DNA from: Liolophura sinensis
Taxonomy: Eukaryota > Mollusca > Polyplacophora > Chitonida > Chitonidae
Direction of reading: 5' to 3'
Assembly (NCBI RefSeq): GCF_032854445.1
Contig: NC_088306.1
Span: 25,641,764-25,705,763 of the forward strand
DNA length: 64,000 bases
The notes beneath the pieces are model-generated. The model was not told the origin of the DNA, searched no databases, and worked only from the letters and a program-made list of their open reading frames with translations. Made by a program: the position numbers and the translations under genes. Positions 12,424 through 27,400 of the stretch are shown in pieces; positions within the stretch are counted from its first letter, which is position 1; each line of letters starts with the position of its first letter.

Positions 12424-15400
12424 GCCATCTGTTGTCAAGGAAAATTATGTAGTCGTAATCTTGAACATTACAGCAAAGGCAAGAAAAGGGAAAGCAAACC
12501 AAATCAGATCTGGTCAACCGTTTCAGGGGTATAATAAATAAAATAGTTTTATTAATGACTTTCAAATAAATAAATTTCCTCTGTAGTTGTATGTTGGAAG
12601 ATCTGCTAGCATTGTGGTTGTGGTGATGGGGTTCCTCCCATCATAATGCTGGGCACCATTGTATAAATGAAATATTCTTGAGTATGGCTTTGTGGTTGTG
12701 GTGATGGGGTTCCTCCAGTCATAATGCTGGGCACCATTGTAGAAGTGAAATATTCTTGAGTATGGTTTTGTGGTGATGGGTTTCCTCCCATCATAATTCT
12801 GGGGGACATTGTATAAGTGAAATATTCTTGAGTATGGTATTGTGGCGGTGGTGATGGGGTTCCTCCCATCATAATGCTGGGCACCATTGTAGAAGTGAAA
12901 TATTCTTGAGTATGGTTTTGTGGTGATGGGTTTCCTCCCATCATAATTCTGGGGGACATTGTATAAGTGAAATATTCTTGAGTATGGTTTTGTGGTGATG
13001 GGTTTCCTCCCATCATAATTCTGGGGGACATTGTATAAGTGAAATATTCTTGTATGGTATTGTGGCGGTGGTGATGGGGTTCCTCCCATCATAATGCTGG
13101 GCACCATTGTAGAAGTGAAATATTCTTGAGTATGGCTTTGTGGTTGTGGTGATAGGGTTCCTCCCATCATAATGCTGGGCACCATTGTATAAGTGAAATA
13201 TTCTTGAGTATGGTTTTGTGGTGATGGGTTTCCTCACATCATAATGCTGGGCACCATTGTAGAAGTGAAATATTCTTGAGTATGGCTTTGTGGTGGTGGT
13301 GATGGGTTTCCTCCCATCATAATGCTGGGCACCATTGTAGAAGTGAAATATTCTTGAGTATGGCTTTGTGGTGGTGGTGATGGGTTTCCTCCCATTGTAA
13401 TGCTGGGCACCATTGTATAAATGAAATATTCTTAAGTATGGCTTTGTGGTGGTGGTGGTGATGGGTTTCCTCCCATTGTAATGCTGGGCGACATTGTATA
13501 AGTGAAATATTCTTGAGTATGGCACTGTGGTGGGGTGATGGGTTTCCTCCCATCATAATTCTGGGGGACATTGTATAAGTGAAATATTCTTGAGTATGGT
13601 ATTGTGGCAGTGGTGATGGGTTTCCTCACATCATAATGCTGGGCACCATTGTAGAAGTGAAATATTCTTGAGTATGGCTTTGTGGTGGTGGTGATGGGTT
13701 TCCTCCCATCATAATGCTGGGCTCCATGGTAGAAGTGAAATATTTTTGAGTATGGTATTGTGGTTGTGGTGATGGGTTTCATCCCATGATAATGCTGGGC
13801 GACATTGTATAAGTGAAATATTCTTGAGTATGGCTTAAACAAGCGATCAAATAATAAATAAATAAATAAAAACTAACAATGTAAATATATATTTTGAATT
13901 TTATTGACATGTGCTGGTTTTCATTTTTTATGGACAGTCACTGTTAGGAATTAGACTTAATAAACATAAGAAACATCTTAGGATGTATTTCATAATTTTT
14001 TTTTTTTCACTCCGTGTAAAATCCCTGGCAACATGTTGCCTGCTACAAGAACAAAAACAAGTTGCTGCATGAAAGTTTTATACTTTTGTGCTGCATAATT
14101 TGGGTAAATGTATATATGTGCATGTAAATACATATGTACCAGTACATAAAGAAATAAAGAAGGTTAAAAAAAGGTAAAGTTACATTGATGAGAATGGACT
14201 TGGTTAAGAACAAAAAAGTTCTCAAATTTGATTCAATGGTTGGTGTACATTTCATTGTTTATTTGTTCTTTCATTGTTATTTCTTGTACAGTTGACAATG
14301 TTGATGGTTTTAATAAGTGTATATTAGGCTAGCCCACATACATGGATAAGTAAAAAGAGTCATGTTTACCATATTCTGGTTGTTTCAATTAAGAGTTGTT
14401 TCATTAGTCATGAGTTACCTGCGGGCGAGAGGTATTGATGGATTATAGTGATGATTAAGGAATGATCAGCCAATGGATGTAAGCATTAAAAATTTATATA
14501 GTTTGAACTTTTCTTATTTGATAATAGCTATTTGTGTTTACATGTAGCTTTGAGGTGTTAAAGAATTGTTGAAAGATGGGAATAAAAGAATTCAAGGGTT
14601 TTAGACATTTTGTAAAAGTGACTAATCAAATATGGGAATTTTCCTCCGGTGGGGTGATTTCAGAATTTTATGGTTAAAGGTTGAAAAGTAAAAGCAACTG
14701 ATTTCAGCAGAAGAGGTAATTGCTCATGGGTTTTTTTTTTTTTTTTTGAAAATTCACACTTTTTTCCGACTGCGAATGGACACGATCATACATTGCTTGT
14801 CTTCTGGTGCACTGCAGACAGGTACTGGCATATTGCTTGAAAATTCTTCTAAAATCTGTCCACATAGATGTGCGATGTGTACCATGTGCGTTCTGACGAA
14901 AAAAATCAGACGATTTTTACTTCTATAGTAGTGTTACTTGTGCAGAAATCATTTCAGTAAATTTATGTCATTTATTTACCTGATATTTCGTTATTAAGTA
15001 ACATTTACTATTACCTTGATTACCTCATGCTTCTTATGTGTTTTCACAGGTGGCTGAAAATGGTTTATTATTATTGTTATTAGAAAGATATGCAAATGGG
15101 TCCTGAAAATAAAAGATTACTGTACTCTATAGGTGGTTTACAATGACAGCCATCTTTGATGTAAGATTGAGTATTGCTGACTGAGTGTCTGTTGTTAGCG
15201 GTGTCATAAGCTGGGCAGAGGCCCTTGGCTGGTAAGGGCATACATGGGCAGTGTAAACTAACTTACATCAAAGATGGCTGCCATTGCAAACCTTCTATTT
15301 TACTGAATGTTTTCAAGTGATTAAGGTAATGTACATGAAGTATACGAATTGAAGCTTCTAAATGGCCTGCCACACCACTAGCTCGCCACTAGCACATCAC

Positions 15401-18400
15401 TAACTCACCACCAGCTCACCACTAGCACTCCCTCACTAAGACCCTTGCATTTCACTTGACTGGAGCCAAAGTCTTACCACAAGCGCCCCATCAGTAAGCT
15501 TCTTACTGACTTCATCTGTCGAGGGAGAAGTCACTGAAGTCGAAGTCTAACTAGCATACATTTAGCAGGCTTCTTGCATTCCAGTACAAGCCTTGAAAAC
15601 AATCAGAAGGACAATGTCCTACACCAAATAGTATTTTGACAGTGACAAAAAAACTGTCATATAAGCAACATTGTACCTTCTCAATTAACTGGGTGGCTGA
15701 GAATTTTGCCAGTTACGTCTTGCATCAAGTTAAAAATTATTTTGAAGATTGCGCTATACTTTTTCAGCCTCCCTCTGCTGAGAGTTTAGGAGTTATACTG
15801 TGGAAAGTTGGTGACCTTCCAACTGAAATGTTCCATAACCATTCCACAAGAACACTTCTGACTGGCTAGTGCCTCTCTACTGGCTGTTCTGAACAGGGCT
15901 TCTAGCCTGGGTGGTACTGCAAAATCTGTACCTTATTGGGTTATTCATGAATGCCTGTGATATTGCTTACAGGTTATACTGGACAATTTTTTGGGCTTCA
16001 CCAAGATTTTACAAATGTGTATAGAAGATTTTGTTAAAATAAGCCTAACCTGCTAAAGTAAACACTGCCTGTACATGTATGTAAAACCACAAAATTAGTT
16101 AGGAACTACTCCAGTCAAAATTTCATCAGATCAAGGTTTTTACTAAAACATCCATAGTTTTCATTTTGCAAAATCTTACAGCTGCGTTTCCCTCACTCTG
16201 GGTAGAGTAGGTAGCCTGTGAAGGTGGTATGATGGCCCGATTCACCGTACACGTAGTAAATCCCGGGGCTTAGAACCAGCGTAACCATGTCGCCCTTCTC
16301 TAGCTTGAGAACCGCAGAGTTACTGACCCCTGTGTAACCGCCAGTCTCTCGCGAGTGGACGGAGTTGATCACTTTGACGTTGTGTTTTAGCGAGACTTCC
16401 GTCGGCTTGCTGTGTTGACCAAGGATGTGGTATGTGAAGTAGTATGCTCCGGGTACTGGTGCCACGAATTCTCCGTTCTCGGTGTTGTAACTGTTACCTG
16501 TGCGTAGGAGGGATGGGAAACAAAACTTGCATTACATTATAGCTGGATTTTGAAATGTGACAGTGTGTTTGAGTGTGATTTAAGTGTGTTTGAATTTTTC
16601 AGTGTGAAAATGATTAACACCCCACTTTTGATGCATTGTTAAAACTGATGCAACAACAACGACCATGCTTACAAACTTTAGAATGATTTCATTGGAATGA
16701 TTTGTTATTTACTATGGCAACACAACAGATGTAGAGTTATAGCACTTTGAGTTTTGTGTTTTATGTGTGAGCGGACAGTAAAAAATCCAAGACTGGAATG
16801 AAAATAGAACTGAAAATCTATGTTTTACTTTGTGTAATCTTTTTGTGATTTTCCTATTTTTCAAGGTTTTCTGATCTTGTAAATATGTCTTCAAGAGGAG
16901 TATTTGCTGGTAGAGCTCACATTTCCCCTAAATTACATGTAGATGATTTGTGAGTTTCATTCTATTTTCACACTCTCCTCAGACACTGAAGAAAGCTTCA
17001 TTCAAAAATATAACTTTCCTTACTTAGTGGAAAATGTTCTTGAAGATGAGAAACATTTTGTGGTGTTCGAATACTTTGTGTTGGACAAAAAAATTGTAAT
17101 ACATGAAACCAGTGTAGTATAACGTCGGATGCAGTTAGAAAACATAAAGTCATATCATTTTGTGGACTAAAATGTATTACTCAGCTAGGGACACATACAG
17201 ACTTCACAGAAGTTATGAATAATTTTTCCTCTCTGGCCATACATGGGAAGGTCTTCCAGCACCGTGCGGATGGGCGTGGGTTTCCTCCGGGCTCTATCGG
17301 GTTTCCTCCCACCAATAAAGCTGGCTGTCGTCATATAAGTGAAATATTAAAAATATCAAGTACAGCTTTAAACACCAAGCAAATAAATAAATAAATAGTT
17401 TGGCAAATTTGTGCTTATATACACGCTCACCATAAGAGATTTCAGATAATAGTCAACGAATAGAAATTTGCTTTCATGACAAAATTAATTTGCATTCTAC
17501 AAAATAGATCATATTATAAGACTGAGTGTGATACACAAACCTATATTTGTGACAACTTCTTCAAACTTTAACACCTGGGCAGCGTCTGTTGGACCTATGC
17601 TTTTGGTCAGAGCGACAGAGAATGCCACTCTTAAAGCCTCCGGCTCTTCCTTTGAGCTGTCGATGACCTCGTCTTGTTGGATGTCTTTCACTCGGGCCTG
17701 GCGTAATTCTTCTATCCGTCTTCCTACAGGGTCAACTGACAAAACAGATAGAGACTTTTTTATTTATTCAGACATGTCAGTTTTCCAAGAATTCTTGAAA
17801 TTCCAATTTTTTTCCTAATTCGGTTTGCAGCAACAACAAAAGTGTCTATGGGGAACATTTTGAAGATTATGAACTAGAATAACTGACCCACAGACGTTTT
17901 ACAACCTCAGTATTCTGCTGCAACTACTCTTATTTGTGGTAATACTGGTTTTTACCGATGGTGTATGTAATAATTGCGTTTTGTATTAGGTGACGAAAAC
18001 TGAAACCTTTGTGCTAGCAGCTTTAGTGTGACAAACAAAAATCAGATTTTTTTTCTTTTTGTGGATCCTGATCTCATCCCTGTGTATTTTTGGGTTCTTT
18101 TATGCTGCCATATATGAGTGAATGAATGTTTCAGGTTTAACGTTTTGACTCATGATATATGTTTACCCAAAGGACATTTTTCCAGCGTTCACAAAGTACG
18201 TGCTTTTATCAGAACATCCTGGTGATTTAGTTGTCATTTTGAGTTAAAAGTTGTGTGAGGTATTTGTCAGAGGAGCATGTTTTTAATTTTTGATTCAGGC
18301 TAAAGGCTTAATAAACTGATATAAGAGCAGTATTCTTGAAAGGGTTAAGGTAAAGACGTGCATTAATACTCTAGACTTTAAATGACATTTTACTACATGT

Positions 18401-21400
18401 TTTTAGCATATCTACTGCTTGCATTCACAGGTGTTTGTGCAGCTGGTTATCTGCCAGTTACCTGCAATACTCTGATGTGCTCAGGACTTAAACAACCCAC
18501 AAAATCCTAGACTGGTTGCCCTAGTACAAGTGAAACATTTTTGAGCTCCGATGAAGTAAACAAATAAACAAAATTCTAGATATAATCCATTTGGCATCAC
18601 TTTCTAAGAGCTTTTTTCTTACCTTTTTTTCCTGACTTTTTATTGCCCCAAACCCTAAGATTTTCATCTTGGTATTAAAGTGATATTAATTTCCACATGT
18701 ATAGAATACAAGATACCTCTGGTATTTTTAGAGAACTCCTCTTTTTAGATGTTTTTCACAGCTACTGCTATTAAAAGATGCTGAGAAGGCGACAGGCGCT
18801 CAGTCAGGTGTGACTGGCACCTTGTTTTGTGTCAGACATAGGACAGATGGGAGATAAGATTGGTTAGAGTCTGGTAGTCTGGCTAATATACTATCCAGTC
18901 ATGTTGAAATACTTTTTGCTGTGATACAACATTGATAATTTTTGGAAGACATACAGATATTAGGCCTGCACATAAGGCACAGAATTGTTTCAAAATTGAC
19001 AGGCAGTAAAATTCAGATTATCTATTTAGGCTATAAAAGAATTCAGAATATATAGATGGAAATGTGAAGTGTGATATAATGATTTAAATATCATTGTAAT
19101 TATTTTATCATTTTGTGTGTGCATTTAGTGTAAGAATATGATTTTAATTTTCAGCTGAAGTTTGGTATGTACATGTAGAAATGCATTTATAGAAGCAGGA
19201 AAAGTCCTTAAAATAGTTCTCTTGATGCCAGCAATTCAGCTTTTCAGATAAGAAATTAATCAAACTTTATTAAAAATTCTTCAGTGGCCTAATAAGGCGG
19301 ATTGATCCATGAGAATGAAACAAAATGTGTCCTGGGAAAAATACTAAACCAGAGAGGGTTGAAGTACAGTATTTACTGTAGGTTTTCAGTGCAGCTTGGC
19401 TTGTAGGTGTAAAGCTTTAGCTGTAGGTAATTGATAGGTTGGTGGATGGAGATGTAAACATTTGGCAACAGTTCAACCTGGTTCTCAGCAATGTTTCCCC
19501 AGTGTGCCTGAGATATTCTGGGGGTAAACCTGGCTAGATTTTAGCCTCTGAGTTGAGCTGGATTGATATTTATTCTTATGCACAGCTAAAATCTCTGATT
19601 TTAACATCTGACACTGTTTTTGTTGGTATGATGTCAAAGTTGGCGTGAAAATATTGGAAGACACTAAAAAATTCATACATTGCACTGAAACACGTGTAGA
19701 TGTGTGCAATAAGCGGACTTATTTTATACTGATTTCTCTTTATGTTTGTTTTTATTGTCTGTTATGTATGGGATCCACTTGTTTCTGTTTTAGTGGCTAG
19801 TTTAACACTTAAAGGCATAACATGCACAACCGGGATACATTCCTTCAGTTTTTAATAGAAAAAAGATGTGTTATACATGTTCAGAACTGCTATCTTCAGA
19901 AAAAGATTTTGTAACATGCCATGTGTCACCATTTACAATGGTCGGTATTTATTTTAAATAAATCCCAGCCAGGTTGTATTCATTGTAAGTCACAAGTAAA
20001 GAGAATAAAAGAATAAATAAAAGAAAAATGGGGCATTGAAATCATCTAAATGTAAAAATAAATACACTTTAAAGTTTACCTGTGCATATGCTTGTTTGTG
20101 CGTCAAAAACAAAGTTAATCTTCAAAGCCATTTCTTTATTGCCCAACTCAAGCCAGCAGGAGATCCAGTATCATCATTCCATTTAGGAAACCGGTTTATT
20201 CAAATTGTGAACTGGATTTGTGTGTGGCATTTATTTATAATGAATGTGTTATCGTTTCCAAAGAATCCGTAAAGTCTCTGTCAAAATATAACGTACAGAA
20301 GACAGCAGCCTATGTATGTCTCCTGTGCTTTTCGGGCAAACCTTAATTTATGAACTTCAGGATCTCTAACTGATCGTCTACTTTATATTTTATGAAAAGT
20401 ATGTATTCATTTCCAAAGCAAAATTGAAAGAGTTGAAAATTTGATCTCTGCGTTAAATATTTATAACACTTAAGCATATTTTCCGTCAGATGCATGTGAT
20501 AAAAAAAGCTGAAAACAGTAGTGAACATTTTAGAACTTGAGGCCAGTTTGGCTTTCTGTCAATATACAGCAAACCTGAATCCCAAGATTATGGAAATGTA
20601 GAAACATTCTAATATCTAAGTTTGTAATACATTCTCCACGTTTGAAGTTAAAAGGTTCCCTTCTGATGATCATAATTGCTTTTATAGTTTATTTGTACAA
20701 CTTTAGTTTGGCATTAAACAAGTCAAATAAATATATACCGTATGTCACAAAAAGTTTAGCGGGTTAAGATGTCTTCTTCAGAAGCACATAAAGGCCGTGA
20801 AATGATACTTTTGATGCTTACACTTGAAGTTTTCCTGATAAGAAATTAATCAGACTTAACAAACAACTTTTAAGTGATCCTATAAGGTGGATGAATCCAT
20901 CAAAATCAAGTAAAATATGTCAAAATATGGAAAATGGTAAACGTTTTGATGAAACACAGTATGCCTAGCTTGTCTTTCAGCCAGAATCCCCATTTTAAGT
21001 TCACCTTTCTTTACACACAACTTGAAAATGCTTTATGGTTTTCTTAATAACAACAATACAATTACAATTTAATAGCACTAAAAGTTTTGTTAATGAATTG
21101 TTGTGAATATCAACTCTCATTTTTTGCAGAGTCTTCTTTGGAAGATGTACGGTGATTTAGGTTTATTTTCCTTAGTTCTTCTTGAGGCCTGAAATAAGTT
21201 TATTTTCCTTAGTCCTTATCTAGTCTTCTAATTAGTGGGGTTCCTTGGGTTACACAACATGGCCTGTTCCTGTGTAAACAGCTATGTGATACCGGTTTGC
21301 TTACTAAATGTATGTTAAGAGCTATTTTCAGGTGATATTCTTTATTATGATTTATGATATGTGTACTATTTATCATTTTTACAGTCACGAGTTTTAACAA

Positions 21401-24400
21401 ATAAATAATGTAGGATAAATTAAAATTCAGCTTAAGTATACGAGAATCTCTGTTCATATTGGAATCCATCTACGATACATGTAGCTAATACAGTGAGACT
21501 TTCTGAAGGATATGTGTATAGCACTGCCTTTATAATGAAGCAAATTCCAGGTTTCAAGCACCCATATTTCGTATAAATCTGTCACATTTATATTAGTCCA
21601 TAAGTCTGTTACATCATCCCTTCACATTGGGTATCATCAAGCATAGAATTATATCCTGTATAAATCCGCTCTCCAGCATTCCTGGATTTAGACGTTTACC
21701 GTATGTTTATAGCTAGTTCACATATACCGTGTTTCACTTGAAGTTTACCGTATGTTTATAGCTAGTTCACATATACCGTGTTTCACTTGAAGTTTACCGT
21801 ATGTTTATAGCTAGTTCACATATACCGTGTTTCACTTGAAGTTTATGTCTAAAATTGCACCTTCAGAATCACATGAAGACGTTAAATATAATCTTTTGAT
21901 GCCAACACTTCAGATAAGATGTTAATCAAACAAAAACCTCTCTAGTGGCCCTGTAAGGGAAATGAATCGGTAAGAATCCAGCAGGATGTGTCAGTCGGAA
22001 AATGTTATTAAACCTTAGGTGAAATATGGCAACACCCTGTCACCATTTACAGATATTTCATGTTGTTCGTGCTGACCATGCAATGAAATAATTAAACTCA
22101 AGTGTGCAATATATTTCACTTCACATATTGGGGAATGATCTTGAGTTATAACCATGTGACAAAATTACACATGTACTTGTGTAAATATGTGTATATTTCC
22201 TTTGATGTTATTAGCATCATTAAAATCATGGTCTAGTAAACTTGCAACATTTCAAAAATGCATGTAAATGTACAAGAAAGATGGAAACAGCTCCATTCAG
22301 TGTCATGGTGTAAATAGGGCCGTAGATCTGATGGAAAAATTTGTTTTTTTCTGTCTTTTAAATTTCCATACCTCTTGTGTTTTGATGTCTATATGAGCTT
22401 TTCTACAAGGCTTAGCCGCATTCACAGATGAATTATCTTACTGTCGACATTTAAAGGCAGCCAGGTTTGTACGAAATGAAACAAGGAATTTATTTTCCAT
22501 CCTTTTGGTAACTGGATGTTTAGCGACTACAGATTGGGGTAGGGTGTTGTCAAGATGTAGGTCACACAGAAAGGATTGCTGTGAATGTTGTGGTTTTAGG
22601 CAACGTATTTGTGGCTCTCATATGGGTTAATGATTGGGCGTAACTGTCACCATTCGTGTTTGTTGGGAAATCGTGGGTGGACTTTGGAATGGCACTTATC
22701 CTAAATGCCCGAGACAAACTGCCCATTTTTCCTAAATCTGAGAGTTCTATTGATTTTAGAAAGGTGTTGTGAGGTTGTTTGGAATATGGGATGATATTTT
22801 ACTGGAAAATTGTAAGTTTCAGGACCAAAAATAATATTTTGTGACAATTATTTACCTCTCTGAATGCACTTCTGTGGCCAAGATTTAAGGTCATTTTAGG
22901 GCATTGTAGTGTTGAAACCAAAAATGAAGAAGGTTGTGGTAGCAGGAACAATTTTGGACCAGGCCTACTTATATGTAGGCCTGTATTTTTTGGGAATCTA
23001 AAGACTAGATTTTATAGATTTACTTTATGTGAAGGTTATTCCAGAGATTGGTTATTAAAGAATTCCCTTCTGAAGACTTGATCTACTTTTCAGATTAATT
23101 TTCTAGGTGATTATGGTATTACAAATTCACATTTCACGAAAGAAAAAAAATATCCATGAGTAAAAGGTTTAATATGTTTGATGTATATTCATGTGTTATG
23201 CTATAGATCCACCAGTTTTTCCAAGGCTGTACAGTCGCCAAGCACTTTGTTTATTAGTTTGGTATTAGTTGCAATTATTTGTAAAAAAAACAGTTGATTG
23301 GGTTGCTGCAATTGACACATGCTGCTGTATATTATTACGCACAATTTTATTGTTAATTTTAAGTTGTTAAAGATCCCGGTATGAGAATCAAAAGCTAATA
23401 TTTACATTACAGATTGCAAGTTGCCTCATCTTCATAATTTATTATTAATTTTTTTTTGTTGAAACTGAACACAAAATTTCTTATTGCCCTTCAGTTAGAT
23501 GGATTGTGACTTGATTGTGTCAGCATTTGTGTTTAAGGTGAACACCTTATTTGGTCCGTGAACTCACCCCTGTAAGGTGGGCCAGGCGGCCCTGGAGGCC
23601 CAGGTGGGCCACGGAATCCTCTCAGCCCACTAAGCCCCATAATCCCTCGGTCTCCCTTCTCCCCCTTTGCGCCCCTTAAGGCTCCATAACTTCCTCCGCT
23701 TAAATCGCCCTTCAAGGTTTGCGCCGTGACCGCAATGTTCAGCGTGCGTTCAGGTGTGACTGCATCGCCTTCTTTGACATTGTAGATTTCCGAATCCTCG
23801 CGCTCGGGGCATGCTCCGCAGCCGACGCCTGGTTCACCCTTTTCTCCTTTGATTGGCTGGAAAGGGTTTGGAATTTGACCCTGGTTGAGTGGTAAATGTG
23901 GCATGGCATACATCAGGGGCATGAACATGTTTGGCATCTGGGTGTACTTCTGATATCCATTCATGTCTCCACCATGATTGGGCGCAGCAGTGTTTCCGGG
24001 CGAATCTTCACTTTTCGGGCAGTCACATGTTACCTTGTCTACTACATCTGCCCACGTCACTGTTAACAGTGTTAATATCGCTAAAATTGTTTTAGACTGC
24101 TTCATCTTCATTGAATTTCTTCTGCCCTGCAGATTAAAATAGAAAATATTCAATGACTATAATTATAAACCAGGAATTTTTCATTCCCATGACTTTTTCT
24201 TCTTAAAAATGAAATTAAGTTTGTTTAAATTACGTAAATTGTGTTGTGTCAGGTGGACTTCGCTTATTTCGAATGGAACCACCTGTTTTTATGGGGATTT
24301 GTGAATTTCATGGTTGCAATACTAGTGGAAGTGAATAATCATGTATTCAATCATTCGCTGTTCGTGGAGCCTTAGTAATAGTAACCAGTCAAGAACACAT

Positions 24401-27400
24401 TAAACCTCGTTGAAGACCACCTAATTGTCTTCCACGAGTTTGTGTGCATATCTGTATGTCACACTGGCGGAAAGTTTGTGAATAGTTTGCCAAAGATCTC
24501 TGGTGTTACTCTGGGGCCAACTGGCTGTCACCATGTAAACAACAATCAAATAAATAAAGCAATCAAAGCATAAGAATGAAATTTTGAATTATTTTTAGAT
24601 TAACTAGAATACTTGGAATAAGTGGGACTTTTATGTTTTATTGACATGTACATGTACTTGACAAGTGTTCATGACTTCTTTAGAAAAAGGAAAACAAATA
24701 TCACTCATAGGACAGCGGTCAGTTTCATGGGTGGAGGAAACTGAGCAGTCCACAGTATGTACAGGCAGTATGCTTGTTACGTAAAAATCTTGTCAATTAA
24801 AGCTGCAGCTGAAGCAGCCAGAGCTGGATTTGAACTTGCGATCTCATTGGTCAAGGGCCTGACAGTCACAGCTACAATTACAGTGTGTCTGTTCCATACA
24901 TGTCATGTAATGACGTCTCTCCCAGTGTCTGCCCATAATTACACCATTCGTTGCATACATATCTAGTACATGAGAAAGTTTTGAAAAGTTTTAAAATAAA
25001 CAGTACCTCCATATCAAACTATTTATTAAACTTGTAAACAAAGTTATGTACTTACCTTTGATATTATTGCATACATTTCTAATACACGTGCAACTTTTGA
25101 AAGAGCATCTTGCTCGCCATGTGTAAATACATTATAAGTATTTAAAAAGTAGCTGTGTATCAAACTAATTATTATATACTTTAATAATGAACAAAGTTCC
25201 CTACCATACTTACCGGTATATTAAAGTACACTTGTCAACCTGTGGGTTTCCACTCTTTGATAGCCAGGAATGTAAGTAATACAGTATATATACTGCTTTT
25301 GCTAAGGTGACTTTCCTAACCTACATGGGGGCCTAAGCTAGCACTTTGTGTTTTCCCCACCCTCAGCAGTATGAAACTGTGTCAGCCTCCAGGTACATGG
25401 ACTGGTCCTTACCCAGACATACCACATATACTACAAGTAGGCTGGGGTAGTGTTTGGTACTGATGGAGAGATGCCAAACCTTTTGTGCCTGTGATTTGCT
25501 GTACCCTGGGAACAAGGTTCTTCAGGCTGGCTGGCTTGCTTGGCTTGAGATTCTTATGCTGTACCTTGGGAACAAGGTGTTCAGGCTGACTGGCTGTCTT
25601 GACGGGCTACTTTCAGATTCTTCGCTCACGGACAAACTTGCTTGTCAGACCCAGGCATGATGCACTAGCTGTATGACTTTCTTCACACTTCTGAGCCTAG
25701 ATCGGCGGTTATAAGTTTGAAATTGAATTCCAGGTAGCCTTTCATGTGTAGAGTATCCAAATCGGCCTTCAGAGAACTGAAGGGTGTCCAAAAGACCTTT
25801 TCATATCCCAAGACTGAGCATATAAAGGTATCCAAACTGACCTTTTGTAACTCTTTCCCTGTAGTAGGGTATCCAAGGTACTCTTGGTATATCGAACACT
25901 GTGTCCAGATTGGCTTTTTGGTGAAGCCTTTGATGTACAGCAAGGTAACAATGGTCTTCTAACCTCTCAGTACACCATGGCATAAAAAATATGCTTTTGT
26001 TTTATGCATAAAAGTCTTTCAGGGTTTCAAATTACAGAGACAGAAGCATTGTAACTGGAGCCAATTAGTAGCACTACTCTCTGAGCAGAACATGTGATCC
26101 AAATTGTGGTTAGCTGGAAGTCGGGTTTTGTCCAACTTGTCCTAAATAATTGTGCAGAAGAGAAACAAGCTTGTCATATACTTCCTTGCACACATCGCAG
26201 TATTTACGAAATCCTGCCCTCAGATTTCCTGTGGCCACCATCACAAATCTGCTGGACAGGAAACCTCTAATTCAGTCACAGTACAAGCACACACCTTGCT
26301 AAAGGGAATGATTTTTTTTCTTTCTTATGATTAACATATGTTCCCTAGCTGTTCCCTCCCTGTTTTCCTTAGAATAAAAAATGTACATTGTATTTGTGAA
26401 ACACATGGCCCAAAGTTCAGTCCTCTTTTATAGGCTTGTTTAGCCATACAGTGTGGGTGTTCTGCTTTTACCATGTTTACAGGTGTAAAATATCAGTGGT
26501 CAGTGATGGAAAAAAATTATATGTCCTCGGAAGTGATTTTCAGGGGGCTGAAAGGTCACTAGTGGTCGGATGTTGTTAATTTTCTATGTCGTGCAGACTT
26601 TAGGTACCCCCCTGAGTAGCTTTTAAGACCCTACATGTACACTGTAATTCAGTTTCTCTCTGGTCAGAATCTTGGGGAGGCAGTGGGGGGCTTGGGGGAT
26701 AGGGAGATGGGAATTGTGCCCCTGGCCTAGGCCATGTGTGAATTTTTTTGGGGAGGGGGGGGCAAAAACATATACACATGGATGTGAATGGCATTTTATC
26801 TGAACTGTAGATTTCCTAGAAAGAGGAGAGAAAATAGAAGAGAGAGATATTCTTTGTCCAGGCTGAAGTCGTGTTTTGGTGGTGTATTATTGTCACTAAG
26901 GGGCCTCCGTGGCTCAGTTGGTTAGCGCGCTAGTGCAGCGTAATGACCCGCAAGTCTCTCAACAATACTGTAACTGTGAGTTCAAGTCTAGCTCATGCTG
27001 GCTTCCTCTCCGGCAGTAAGTGGGAAGGTGTGTCCGCAACCTGCAGATGGTCGTGGGTTTTCCCCGGGATCTGCCCGGTTTCCTCCCACCATAATGCTGG
27101 CTGTCATTGTATAAGTGAAATATTCTTGAGTACGGCATAAAACACCAATCAAATAAATAAATAAATAAAATATTTTCACTAAATTAGAGAAGAAATTCAT
27201 TTTGACAATCTCAGTATTTCGACTTTAATTAAGTCATCCTCAGGAGAATTGTGCCAAGTGAGGCACATTTTAGCTATATAAACATGCATACAGTAAGCTT
27301 CCAGAAAAGCATAATTAAAATAATGTCTAAATAACATACCCTAATTCTTCTAAAATTTGGGACAGATATTAGTAGTGTTGAATTAAGAATATTTCATTTC

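Noticed and set aside
12562-13842. Long minus-strand frames (up to 207 codons, His/Tyr/Pro-rich)
   Set aside because: They run entirely through the SINE-tail satellite and occur in several frames at once; the periodicity explains them.
26900-26990. Possible tRNA gene (A-box and B-box present)
   Set aside because: It is the SINE-A head, continuing into the SINE body, and repeated in many copies.
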